A stretch of 64,000 nt of DNA from Azohydromonas australica DSM 1124 (GTDB lineage: Bacteria; Pseudomonadota; Gammaproteobacteria; Burkholderiales; Burkholderiaceae_C), in contig NZ_KE387203.1 in assembly GCF_000430725.1 (NCBI RefSeq), positions 3,134 through 67,133 on the forward strand, in the 5' to 3' direction. The position numbers and the translations under genes are program-made. This document shows, piece after piece, positions 45,891 through 54,814 of this stretch. Each line of letters opens with the position of its first letter. The stretch's first letter is position 1. The notes below the pieces were generated by a model. That model saw only the letters and a program-made list of their open reading frames with translations, was not told the origin of the DNA and searched no databases.

Positions 45891-48440
45891 TCAAGCCGTC
45901 TCGCCCGCCGCGGCATTTTCGGAGCGGCTGGACAATTTTTCCCACTTCTCCTCCGGCGTGGCCGGACGGATCTGGCCGCGCTCCTGGATGAAAATCACGT
46001 TGCGATCGCCCTGCTCGCTGTTGACGAACTGGCGGAAACGCTTGCGGGTTTCAGGCGTGGTGACCGCGCTCTTCCATTCGCACTGGTAGGTATTCACCAC
46101 GTGCTGCATGTCGGCCTCCAGCTCCGCGGCAATGCCGAGCTTGTCCTGGAGCACGACCTGCTTCAGGTAATCCAGCCCGCCTTCGAGGTTGTCGCGCCAC
46201 ACGCTGGTGCGCTGCAGCCGGTCCGCGGTACGCACGTAGAACATCAGGAAACGGTCGATATAGCGGATCAAATCGGCCTTGGACAAATCGGAGGCCAGCA
46301 ATTCGGCGTGGCGCGGCTTCATGCCACCGTTGCCGCACACATAAAGGTTCCAGCCCTTGTCCGTGGCAATCACGCCCACGTCCTTGCCCTGGGCCTCGGC
46401 ACACTCGCGCGTGCAGCCCGAAACCCCGAATTTGATCTTGTGCGGCGCACGCAGGCCCTTGTACCGGTTCTCCAATTCCACCGCGAGGCCGACGCTGTCG
46501 TCCACGCCATAACGGCACCAGGTCGAGCCCACGCAGGATTTCACCGTGCGCAGCGACTTGCCGTAGGCATGGCCGGATTCGAAGCCGGCGGCGATCAGCT
46601 CTTCCCAGATCAGCGGCAGCTGCTCGACGCGGGCGCCAAACAGGTCCACACGCTGGCCGCCGGTGATCTTGGTGTAGAGACCGTATTTCTTGGCCACTTG
46701 GCCCACAGCAATCAAACCGTCCGGCGTGACCTCGCCACCGGCCATGCGCGGCACGACGGAATAGGTGCCGTCCTTCTGGATGTTGCCCAGGAAATAGTCG
46801 TTGGAATCCTGCAGGCTGGCGTGCTCCTTCTTCAGCACGAAATCGTTCCAGACCGAGGCAAAAATGCTGCCGGCCACCGGCTTGCAAATGTCGCAGCCCA
46901 GCCCCTGGCCATGCTTGGCCAGCAGCTCTTCGAAGGTCTTGATCTTGCCAACCTTGATGAGGTGGAACAGCTCCTGGCGCGAATAGGCGAAGTGCTCGCA
47001 CAGGTGGTTGTTCACCGCCACGCCGAGTTTCTTCATCTCGGCCTTCATCACCTGGGTCACCAGCGGCACGCAGCCGCCGCAGGTCATGCCGGCCTTGGTG
47101 CAGCTTTTCAGCTCGCCGATGGTATTCACGCCGCTGGCCACAGCCTGGCACAGCATGGCCTTGGTCACGCTGTTGCACGAGCAGATCTGCGCGGAATCCG
47201 GCAGCGCGTCCGCGCCCAGGGCGGGTTTGGCTTGGCCGTCGGATTGCGGCAGGATCAGGAATTCCGGGTCCTTGGGCAATTCGATGCGGTTGAGCATCAT
47301 CTGCAGCAGGGTGCCGTATTCGCCGGCGTCGCCCACCAGCACCGCGCCCAGCAGCTGCTTGCCGTCCTCGGACACGACGATTTTCTTGTAGACCTGCTTG
47401 CGCTCGTCCGTGAATTGGTAGGCGCGGCTGTTTTTGGTATTGCCCAGGGCATCGCCCACGCTGGCCACGTCCACGCCCATGAGCTTCAGCTTGGTGCTCA
47501 GGTCGGCGCCGTTGAAATCGGCCTCTTCGCCGGCCAGCGTTTTCGCGACCACGCGCGCCATGTCGTAGCCCGGGGCCACCAGACCGAAAACCTGGCCGTT
47601 CCAGGAGGCGCACTCACCGATGGCGAAAACGTCCGCGTCGTTGGTGCGGCACTGGTTGTCGATCACGACGCCGCCACGGGCGCCGATATTCAGGCCGCAC
47701 TGTCGCGCCAGCTCGTCGCGCGGACGGATGCCGGCGGAAAACACGATCATGTCGGTTTCCAGGTGCGTGCCGTCGGCAAACACCATGCGGTGCCGGGCGT
47801 TTTCGCCGGCGATGATTTCCACCGTGCTTTTCTGGGTATGCACCTGCACGCCCAGGTCCTCGATCTTGTTGCGCAGCACGCGCCCGCCGGCGTCGTCCAC
47901 CTGCACCGCCATCAGGCGCGGCGCGAATTCGACCACGTGCGTCTGCAGTTTCATGTCGCGCAGCGCCTTGGCGCATTCCAGGCCCAGCAAACCGCCGCCG
48001 ACCACCACGCCGCTGGTGGAACGGCGTCCGCATTCGAGCATCGCCTCCAGGTCCTCGATGGTGCGGTAGACGAAGCAGTCGTCGCGGTCCTTGCCCGCAA
48101 TGGGCGGCACGAAGGGATAGGAACCGGTGGCGATGACGAGTTTGTCGTAGGGCAGCACGTCGCCGCTGGACACCGTCACCGTCTTGTTTTCGCGGTCGAT
48201 GGCGGTGGCGCGGGCATTGAGCTTGAGCAGCAGGTTGTCGCGGTCGAAGAAACCGGGCGGCACCAGCGACAACTCCTCCGCGGCCTTGCCGGCGAAGAAT
48301 TCGGACAGGTGCACGCGGTCATATGCCGGACGCGGCTCCTCGCACAGCACGGTGATTTCCGCGTGGTGAATGCCGGCGTCGAACAGGCTTTCCAGGAATT
48401 TCTGTCCCACCATGCCGTGGCCGATAACGAGGATCTTCAT
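45891..48440 (-). CDS. nirB: Nitrite reductase (NADH) large subunit
   Basis: 849 residues. N-terminal FAD/NAD domain (VIGHGMVGQ, then VVVGGGLLGLECA), then a [2Fe-2S] BFD-like domain (CSCNSVTKAM, CTKAGMTCGGC). Another Cys-rich segment (GLGCDICKPV) follows, then the ferredoxin-like and siroheme/[4Fe-4S] domains with GSTWCRYG, SGCTRECAEAQGKDVGV and YVCGNGG. It passes electrons from NADH through FAD and Fe-S to siroheme to reduce nitrite to ammonium. First gene of nirB-nirD-nirC. A near-consensus sigma-54 promoter lies 270 bp upstream. Confidence 0.97.
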   Translation of the reverse strand: MKILVIGHGMVGQKFLESLFDAGIHHAEITVLCEEPRPAYDRVHLSEFFAGKAAEELSLVPPGFFDRDNLLLKLNARATAIDRENKTVTVSSGDVLPYDKLVIATGSYPFVPPIAGKDRDDCFVYRTIEDLEAMLECGRRSTSGVVVGGGLLGLECAKALRDMKLQTHVVEFAPRLMAVQVDDAGGRVLRNKIEDLGVQVHTQKSTVEIIAGENARHRMVFADGTHLETDMIVFSAGIRPRDELARQCGLNIGARGGVVIDNQCRTNDADVFAIGECASWNGQVFGLVAPGYDMARVVAKTLAGEEADFNGADLSTKLKLMGVDVASVGDALGNTKNSRAYQFTDERKQVYKKIVVSEDGKQLLGAVLVGDAGEYGTLLQMMLNRIELPKDPEFLILPQSDGQAKPALGADALPDSAQICSCNSVTKAMLCQAVASGVNTIGELKSCTKAGMTCGGCVPLVTQVMKAEMKKLGVAVNNHLCEHFAYSRQELFHLIKVGKIKTFEELLAKHGQGLGCDICKPVAGSIFASVWNDFVLKKEHASLQDSNDYFLGNIQKDGTYSVVPRMAGGEVTPDGLIAVGQVAKKYGLYTKITGGQRVDLFGARVEQLPLIWEELIAAGFESGHAYGKSLRTVKSCVGSTWCRYGVDDSVGLAVELENRYKGLRAPHKIKFGVSGCTRECAEAQGKDVGVIATDKGWNLYVCGNGGMKPRHAELLASDLSKADLIRYIDRFLMFYVRTADRLQRTSVWRDNLEGGLDYLKQVVLQDKLGIAAELEADMQHVVNTYQCEWKSAVTTPETRKRFRQFVNSEQGDRNVIFIQERGQIRPATPEEKWEKLSSRSENAAAGETA

Positions 48441-48710
48441 GGGCTTCTCGATGCGAGGGTTTCAAGTGCACCCGCCTGGGGCAGGCACTGCGAAAAGGGA
48501 ATAAGGCCCCGAACGCGCCAATTCCGGAAACAGCCCATGCAGCGGCCTGACGACCCATCCGGGCCGGTCATGGAGGGAATTGGGGGTTGGGGAATTGCAA
48601 TGCCTCGCGTCGTCGTGACGCTGCAGCAGGCGCACCTCGTTGTGGCCTGGGGGCTGACCGGCTGACAAATGCCGCGCCCCGGTGCATTGCGTTGAGAGTG
48701 CTCAACCTTT

Positions 48711-48726
48711 CGCAATAGCCATGCCA
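48711..48726 (-). promoter_or_regulatory. Sigma-54 (RpoN) promoter of nirB
   Basis: On the minus strand the sequence reads TGGCAT-GGCTA-TTGC, matching TGGCAC-N5-TTGC in all but one fixed position. The GG and GC doublets have the required 12-bp register. Transcription would start near 48700, giving a leader of about 260 nt. RpoN control with NtrC-type activation fits an assimilatory nitrite reductase. Confidence 0.8.
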
Positions 48727-48767
48727 GCAGGATTCAAGGGGGAGATCCCTGTGAAACCCGCTTCAAG

Positions 48768-48798
48768 CGCACCAATGCCGCCCGCAACGCACCAATGC
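48768..48798. promoter_or_regulatory. Two direct boxes upstream of the sigma-54 promoter (possible NtrC sites)
   Basis: CGCACCAATGC occurs at 48768-48778 and 48788-48798, exactly 20 bp apart. They lie about 70-100 bp upstream of the predicted start, where enhancer proteins bind. GCACCA matches the half site of NtrC (GCACCA-N3-TGGTGC), but the second half is not conserved. Confidence 0.5.
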
Positions 48799-49128
48799 GA
48801 CGCAAGCGGCGTCCGCGCAGCCGACGGGACACGCACGAACATGGCGCCGCGCGGACCCGCTTCAGCCCAAGGCACCGCGACGCCGCGCCGGGCCCCTGGC
48901 GCGCGCTGATGGCAAGTGCTTCGGCCAAGCCGGCTGGCGGGTTCAGCAAACACGACGAATCGTGAAATCCGTCACGTTATGGAGACAGCTGCCCGTGTAA
49001 AACCAAAAGATGCGTTCCCGAAGAACCTTGTGAGATCGGGAGCTTTGCCCCTTGGTTCGACCCTTCATTTGCTTGCCGGCGGGCCACGCGCGGAAAGGCG
49101 CTTTTCGCAGCGGGGAACCGTCATTTCC

Positions 49129-49611
49129 ATGAACCACAAACATCGGCCCTTCCTTCTCCGGGAATTGCAGTTTCCCAAGTACCTCTGGGCCCTCACGGCG
49201 GTGTACGGCTTGGCCACTTTCGGGCTGTGCGTACACAACGCCGAGTTCCTGGCCTATTACCCGAACATGCCGGAGGAGATGACGCACGAGGTCGTCTATC
49301 TGGCGTGGATGGGGCTGACCGTGGTCGGGCTGGCTGTCGTGCCCTTCTACATGCTGAGCCTGGGCGTGATGGCGGCGTTCGTCCTGGCGCTGTACGGCCT
49401 GCTTGGCCTGTCGAGCCTGGCCCACTACTCCCTGGGGGCACTGGAAGAGCACACGCTGGCAGCCAACCTGCTGATCATGTTCCAGGGCTTCAGCGGCCTG
49501 GTGCTGGCCGTCCGGGCGGTGCGCGAGACCTTCAAGCAGGCGCGCCGGCACGCGCACCGCGGCGCCTACGGCGCGGCGGTCAAGCACGACCCCCGGCTGT
49601 CCAACCGCTGA
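49129..49611 (+). CDS. Small integral membrane protein of unknown function
   Basis: 160 residues from ATG 49129, chosen because the hydrophobic core begins soon after; the frame is open to 48916, with another ATG at 48979. Four membrane helices are visible, at about 18-36, 55-78, 80-102 and 115-132. The C-terminus is basic (QARRHAHRGAYG). No family is recognised. It lies between the nirB promoter and psd, and converges with psd. A link to nitrogen assimilation is possible from the shared upstream region, but there is no direct evidence. Confidence 0.6.
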   Translation: MNHKHRPFLLRELQFPKYLWALTAVYGLATFGLCVHNAEFLAYYPNMPEEMTHEVVYLAWMGLTVVGLAVVPFYMLSLGVMAAFVLALYGLLGLSSLAHYSLGALEEHTLAANLLIMFQGFSGLVLAVRAVRETFKQARRHAHRGAYGAAVKHDPRLSNR

Positions 49612-49633
49612 GCGCGGCTGCCGCTGGCCGGCT

Positions 49634-50482
49634 TCAGCGCCGAGCCGCCATCGGCTCGCCCAGCTTGATGAAGTGCAGCGGCTTCCAGGTGGGGTTCCAT
49701 GTCAGCCCGCGCTGCGGGAACAGCATCACCACGGTGGAGCCGAGCAGGAAGCGGCCCATCTCCTGGCCCTGCTTGAGCTCGATGGGCGCGCCGTCGCGGT
49801 AGCTCCATTCCCGCACCTGGCCCGGACGCGGCGGGTTGACCACGCCATGCCACACGGTGGCCATGCTGCCCACGATGGTGGCGCCCACCAGCACCAGCAC
49901 CCACGGGCCGTGCGCGCCCTCGAACACGCACACCACGCGCTCGTTGCGTGCGAACAGCCCCGGCACGCCGCGCGCGGTCACCGGATTCACGGAGAAGAGG
50001 TCGCCGGGCACGTGGACCATGCGCACCAGGCGCCCGTCGCAGGGCATGTGGATGCGGTGATAGTCCTTGGGGCTGAGGTACAGCGTGGCGAAGCTGCCGT
50101 TCTCGAAGGTCCTGGCCAGCGCCGCGTCGCCGCCCACCAGCGCCGTGGCGCTGTACTCGTGGCCCTTGGCCTGGAAGATCTGGCCCTGGTTGACGTCGCC
50201 GAACTGGCTCACCGCGCCGTCCACGGGGCAGATCAGGTCCGCCACCGACAGCGGCCTCGCGCCGGGCTTCAGGGGCCGGGTGAAGAACTCGTTGAAGCTG
50301 CGGTAGCTGGTGATGTCGGGGTTGACCGCCTCGGACATGTCCACGCCGTAGCGCTTGACGAACCAGCGAATGATCCGCGTCGTCGCCGCCCCGCCCTCCC
50401 ATGAGGCGACCCGCCCTCCGAACACGGTCATCGCGCGCTTGGGCAGCAGGTACTGGATGAGGACGGAGAGGCGGTCGATCAA
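49634..50482 (-). CDS. psd: Phosphatidylserine decarboxylase proenzyme
   Basis: 282 residues from a TTG start (AAGGGA 8 bp upstream). Conserved parts are FNEFFTRPLKPGARP, CPVDGAVSQFG, KDYHRIHMPCDG (catalytic His) and FLLGSTVVMLF. The enzyme cuts itself between Gly248 and Ser249 in LGST, forming the pyruvoyl group on the alpha subunit. It makes phosphatidylethanolamine from phosphatidylserine at the inner membrane. It converges with the small membrane protein gene (22 bp apart) and follows hrpA on the same strand. Confidence 0.95.
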   Translation of the reverse strand: MIDRLSVLIQYLLPKRAMTVFGGRVASWEGGAATTRIIRWFVKRYGVDMSEAVNPDITSYRSFNEFFTRPLKPGARPLSVADLICPVDGAVSQFGDVNQGQIFQAKGHEYSATALVGGDAALARTFENGSFATLYLSPKDYHRIHMPCDGRLVRMVHVPGDLFSVNPVTARGVPGLFARNERVVCVFEGAHGPWVLVLVGATIVGSMATVWHGVVNPPRPGQVREWSYRDGAPIELKQGQEMGRFLLGSTVVMLFPQRGLTWNPTWKPLHFIKLGEPMAARR

Positions 50483-50561
50483 GGCAATGGTCCCTTGGCA
50501 GGCAAACCGGAAAGTGTAGCGAGGGGTTTCGGTTGGCCCAGGAGCAGCCTTCGGGCCTGCC

Positions 50562-53500
50562 TCAGCTCGACAGCTGCCCCCACGCCTTGTCCAGCCGCTT
50601 GACGCTCACCGGCTGCGGCGTACGCAGCTCCTGCGCGAAGAAGCTCACGCGCAGCTCCTCCAGCAGCCAGCGGTATTCGTCCAGCCGCGCGTCGTGCTGG
50701 CCCTTGAGATCGGCCACGCGGCGCAGGTAGCGCTGCTCCAGCGGGCGCAGCTCCGCCAGCCGCTGCGCGTCGCGCGCGGGATCGGCGCGCCACTTGTCCA
50801 GCCGCAGCACCACGGCCTTCAGGTAGCGCGGCAGGTGCTGCAGCGCCGTCCAGGGCGTGCGCGCGATGAAGCGCTTGTCGACCAGCCGCTGCAGCTGCGC
50901 CTGGACGTCGTCCGCCGCCTCCTTGGGCAGGTTGCGCGCGTCCTTGAGCTTGCGCAGGGCGGCGGCGTATTCCGTCAGCACCAGGCCGGCCTGGCGCGCC
51001 ACTTCCTGCGCAATCAGGTTCAAGCGGCTGCGCCCTTCGTCGATGCGGCGCCTGAAGCCCGCCTCGTCGGTGGGCAGCGGCTCGCCCAGGAAGGCGCGGT
51101 CCAGCGCCACGTCGATGATCTGCGCGCGCAGCTCCTCCTGGGTGCCCAGCGGCATGAACTGGACCGCCATCTTCTGCAGGTCCGGAATGTTCTTCTCCAG
51201 GTATTTCAAGGGCTCGCGGATCTGCAGCGCCACCAGCCGGCGCAAGCCCGCCCGGTGCTTCGCCGCCGCGACCTCGGGCTCGTCGAACACCTCGATCTCG
51301 ACGTGCGCGCCCTTGTCGATCAGCGCCGGGAAGCCCACCAGCGTCTGGCCGCCCTTGCGCAGCTCCATCAGCTCGGGCAGCTCGCCGAAGGTCCAGGCGG
51401 TGTAGGCCGCGGGCGTGGCCGGCGCGGCCTCGGCCGCCGGGGCCTTGGCGGCCTGGCGCTCGACGCGCACCGCCTGGCCCGGGCTTGCCGCCGGCGCGGG
51501 CGCCGGTGCGCCGGCGTCCGGCTCCGGCGCCTTCTGCACCTTCAGCGCCGCCAGCTTCTGGAAGGCCGAGCGCGCCTGGCCGCCCAGCTCCGCCTTGAGC
51601 GTGGGCAGGTGCCGACCCATGCCGAGCTGGCGCCCGTGCTCGTCCACGACCTTGAAGTTCATGAACAGGTGCGGGCTGAGCATGTCCAGCTTGAAGTCCG
51701 CGCGCTGCACGGCCAGCTGGGTGCGCTCGCGCACGAATTTCAAGAGCGCCTCGGTCAGGCCGCCCTGCGCGAACGGCGTGAGCTCCACGAACTCCGCCGA
51801 GGTCTCGGGCAGCGGCACCAGCCGCGAGCGCGGGCGCTGCGGCAGGCTCTTGAGCAACGCCTGCACCTTGGCCGGCAGCATGCCGGGCACCAGCCACTCG
51901 CAGCGGTCCTCGCTGACCTGGTTCAGCGCGTAGATGGGCACCGTCACCGTCACGCCGTCGCGCTGGTCGCCGGGCTCGTGCAGGTAGGCCGCGGCGCAGT
52001 CGATGCCGCCCAGGCGGATCACCTTCGGGAAGGCCTCGCTGGTGACGCCGGCGGCCTCGTGCCGCATCAGCTCTTCCTTGCTGATCTGCAACAGCTTCGG
52101 GTCGGCCCGGCCCGCGTGCCGGAACCAGCGCTCGAAGGTGGTGCCGCTGTGCACGTCGGCGGGCAGGTGCCGGTCGTAGAAGGCGTAGATCAGCTCCTCG
52201 TCCACCAGCACGTCCTGGCGCCGGGACTTGTGCTCCAGCTCCTGCACCTGACGCACCATCTTCTGGTTGTGGGCCAGGAACGGGAGCTTGGTCTCCCACT
52301 CCCCCGCCACCAGCGCCTGGCGAATGAAGATCTCGCGCGCGCCCAGCGGGTCGAGCTTGGCGTAGTTCACGCGCCGATTGTTGTAGATGACGATGCCGTA
52401 GAGCGTGGCGCGCTCCAGCGCCACCACCTCGGCGGCCTTCTTCTCCCAGTGCGGGTCCAGCAGCTGCGTCTTGAGCAGGTGCCCGGCGATGCCCGGAATC
52501 CACTGCGGCTCGATGGCGGCGATGCCGCGGCCGAACAGCCGCGTGGTCTCGACCAGCTCCGCCGTGACGATCCAGCGCCCGGGCTTCTTGCTCAGGTGCG
52601 CGCCCGGGTGGCGCCAGAACTTGATGCCGCGCGCGCCCAGGTACCAGTCATCCTCGTCGCTCTTGAGGCCGATGTTGCCCAACAGCCCGGCCAGCATGGA
52701 CAGGTGCACCTGCTCGTAGGTCGCCGGGCCGTCGTTGAGCCGCCAGCCGTGCTCGGCCACCACCGTGTGCAGCTGCGAGTGGATGTCGCGCCACTCGCGC
52801 ACGCGGCGCGGGCTGATGAAGTTCTCCCGCAGCAGCGCCTCGTGCTTGCGCGCGGAGAGCCGGTGCGCCGTCCCGTCGCCGCCGCGCGAGGTCTCCAGCC
52901 ACTTCCACAGCTTCAGGTAGCCGCTGAACTCGGACTTCTCGTCGTCGAAGGGCTTGTGGCGCTGGTCCGCGGTCTGCTGCTGCTCCAGGGGCCGGTCGCG
53001 CACGTCCTGCACGCTCAGGGCGCTGGCGATCACCAGCACTTCGGTCAGGGCATGGCGCTGGCGCGCCTCGATGATCATCCGGCCGATGCGCGGGTCCAGC
53101 GGCAGCTTGGACAGCTCGTGGCCCACGGGCGTGAGCTCGTTGCGATCGTCCACCGCGTTGAGCTCAGCCAGCAGCGCGTAGCCGTCGGCGATGGCCTTGC
53201 GCGGCGGCGGCTCCAGGAACGGGAAATCCTCCACCGTGCCCAGGTGCAGGCTCTTCATGCGCAGGATCACGCCGGCCAGCGAGCTGCGCAGGATCTCCGG
53301 GTCGGTGAAGCGCGGGCGGCCGGCGAAGTCGGCCTCGTCGTAGAGGCGGATGCACACGCCGTTGGACACGCGCCCGCAGCGGCCGGCGCGCTGGTTGGCC
53401 GCCGCCTGGCTCACCGCCTCGATCTGCAACTGCTCGACCTTGTTGCGGTAGCTGTAGCGCTTGACCCGCGCCAGGCCCGAGTCCACCACGTAGCGGATGC

Positions 53501-54611
53501 CGGGCACGGTCAGCGAGGTTTCGGCCACGTTGGTCGCCAGCACGATGCGCGGGCGCGCGCCGGTCTCGAACACGCGGTCCTGCTCCTGCTGCGACAGCCG
53601 GGCGAACAGCGGCAGGATCTCGACGCCGGGCGGGTGGTGCTTGCGCAGGTGCTCCGAGGCCTCGCGGATCTCGCGCTCGCCGGGCAGGAACACCAGCACG
53701 TCGCCCGGGCCCTGGCGCCAGAGCTCGTCCACCGCGTCGGCGATGGCGTCGTTGAGGTCGAAGTCCTTGCCGTCCTCGAAGGGGCGCCAGCGCTGCTCCA
53801 CCGGGTACAGGCGGCCGGAGACGTGGATCACCGGCGCCGGCCCCTTGGCCGACTCGAAGTGCTTCGCGAAGCGCTCGGCGTCGATGGTGGCCGAGGTGAC
53901 GATGATCTTGAGATCGGGCCGCCGCGGCAGCAGCTGGCGCAGGTAGCCCAGCAGGAAGTCGATGTTGAGGCTGCGCTCGTGGGCCTCGTCGATGATCAGC
54001 GTGTCGTAGGCGCGCAGGTCCGGGTCGCCCTGGGTCTCCGCCAGCAGGATGCCGTCGGTCATCAGCTTGACCGAGGCGCCGGGCTGCAGCCGGTCCTGGA
54101 AGCGGACCTTGTAGCCCACCACGTCGCCCAGCGGCGAGTTCAGCTCCTGCGCGATGCGCTTGGCCACGCTGGAGGCGGCGATGCGCCGCGGCTGCGTGTG
54201 GCCGATGAGCCGCCCGCCGTTGCCCCGGCCGCGGCCCAGGGCCAGCGCGATCTTGGGCAACTGCGTCGTCTTGCCCGAGCCGGTCTCGCCGCTGACGATG
54301 ATCACCTGGTGCTCGCGCATCGCGCGCGCGATCTCGTCGCGCCGGGCGCTGACGGGCAGGCTCTCCGGGAAGGTGATGGGCGGGATCGGCGTGGCCGGGC
54401 GCGGGGCGGCCGGGGCGCGGGCGCCGCCGGGCGCCGCTTCGCCGCGGCGGGGGCCGGTCTCGGGGCGGCGCTGGGCCTCGGGACGGCGCTGCGCCGCGGG
54501 CGCGGAAGGGGCGGCGGCAGCGCCGCGGGCCGGCGCGGGCGCCGGGGCGTCAGCGCGGGCGGGTGCCGGCGCGGCGGAGGAGCGGGTATCGGAATCGGGC
54601 ATGGGGGGCAT
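50562..54611 (-). CDS. hrpA: ATP-dependent RNA helicase HrpA
   Basis: 1349 residues, the large DEAH-box form. An Ala/Pro/Arg-rich N-terminal stretch of about 65 residues precedes the helicase: SGETGSGKTTQL (Walker A), IIDEAHERS, TSATIDAERF, LATNVAETSLTVPG and QRAGRCGR. The HA2/OB domains follow and a C-terminal DUF3418 region of about 600 residues completes the protein. HrpA acts on mRNA and rescues stalled or collided ribosomes in E. coli. It is transcribed toward psd, 79 bp apart, and divergent from argA. Confidence 0.97.
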   Translation of the reverse strand: MPPMPDSDTRSSAAPAPARADAPAPAPARGAAAAPSAPAAQRRPEAQRRPETGPRRGEAAPGGARAPAAPRPATPIPPITFPESLPVSARRDEIARAMREHQVIIVSGETGSGKTTQLPKIALALGRGRGNGGRLIGHTQPRRIAASSVAKRIAQELNSPLGDVVGYKVRFQDRLQPGASVKLMTDGILLAETQGDPDLRAYDTLIIDEAHERSLNIDFLLGYLRQLLPRRPDLKIIVTSATIDAERFAKHFESAKGPAPVIHVSGRLYPVEQRWRPFEDGKDFDLNDAIADAVDELWRQGPGDVLVFLPGEREIREASEHLRKHHPPGVEILPLFARLSQQEQDRVFETGARPRIVLATNVAETSLTVPGIRYVVDSGLARVKRYSYRNKVEQLQIEAVSQAAANQRAGRCGRVSNGVCIRLYDEADFAGRPRFTDPEILRSSLAGVILRMKSLHLGTVEDFPFLEPPPRKAIADGYALLAELNAVDDRNELTPVGHELSKLPLDPRIGRMIIEARQRHALTEVLVIASALSVQDVRDRPLEQQQTADQRHKPFDDEKSEFSGYLKLWKWLETSRGGDGTAHRLSARKHEALLRENFISPRRVREWRDIHSQLHTVVAEHGWRLNDGPATYEQVHLSMLAGLLGNIGLKSDEDDWYLGARGIKFWRHPGAHLSKKPGRWIVTAELVETTRLFGRGIAAIEPQWIPGIAGHLLKTQLLDPHWEKKAAEVVALERATLYGIVIYNNRRVNYAKLDPLGAREIFIRQALVAGEWETKLPFLAHNQKMVRQVQELEHKSRRQDVLVDEELIYAFYDRHLPADVHSGTTFERWFRHAGRADPKLLQISKEELMRHEAAGVTSEAFPKVIRLGGIDCAAAYLHEPGDQRDGVTVTVPIYALNQVSEDRCEWLVPGMLPAKVQALLKSLPQRPRSRLVPLPETSAEFVELTPFAQGGLTEALLKFVRERTQLAVQRADFKLDMLSPHLFMNFKVVDEHGRQLGMGRHLPTLKAELGGQARSAFQKLAALKVQKAPEPDAGAPAPAPAASPGQAVRVERQAAKAPAAEAAPATPAAYTAWTFGELPELMELRKGGQTLVGFPALIDKGAHVEIEVFDEPEVAAAKHRAGLRRLVALQIREPLKYLEKNIPDLQKMAVQFMPLGTQEELRAQIIDVALDRAFLGEPLPTDEAGFRRRIDEGRSRLNLIAQEVARQAGLVLTEYAAALRKLKDARNLPKEAADDVQAQLQRLVDKRFIARTPWTALQHLPRYLKAVVLRLDKWRADPARDAQRLAELRPLEQRYLRRVADLKGQHDARLDEYRWLLEELRVSFFAQELRTPQPVSVKRLDKAWGQLSS

Positions 54612-54814
54612 CGCGGGGCGGGATTATCCCCAGCCGCCTCGTCGTGGCCCGCGCGCGCGCCGGAAGTCCCTGGAAGCGCAAGCGCCCCTGTCAAGCGCCC
54701 GAAGCGGTGCGCGGTGGCATGAAGGGCACCCCGTGACGGGTGTCCGGATTCAGCGCCATGCAAGAATTCCGGATTGCACGCCGGCCCCGTCCGCCCCTAC
54801 CCGCCCTCCCGCTG

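Larger units (their letters stand above)
48441..49128. other. Long divergent intergenic region: nirB leader, sigma-54 promoter and unassigned stretch
   Basis: 688 bp without a recognised gene. 48441-48700 is the predicted nirB leader (about 260 nt), with several GC-rich hairpins. 48686-48716 holds a dyad, ATTGCGTTGAG with CTCAAC and CGCAAT, across the predicted start. Promoter and boxes lie at 48711-48798. From 48800 to 49128 I see only a short dyad (CACGA-cgaa-TCGTG, 48951-48964) and no clear promoter for the membrane protein gene. Confidence 0.6.

Noticed and set aside
48686..48716. ANTAR/NasT-type antiterminator hairpin in the nirB leader
   Set aside because: The dyad straddles the predicted sigma-54 transcription start, so it would not be fully transcribed, and no matching second hairpin and terminator were convincing.
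48682..48909. 75-codon frame on the plus strand in the nirB upstream region
   Set aside because: It runs through the sigma-54 promoter and both boxes, starts with GTG without ribosome site, and its product resembles no protein.
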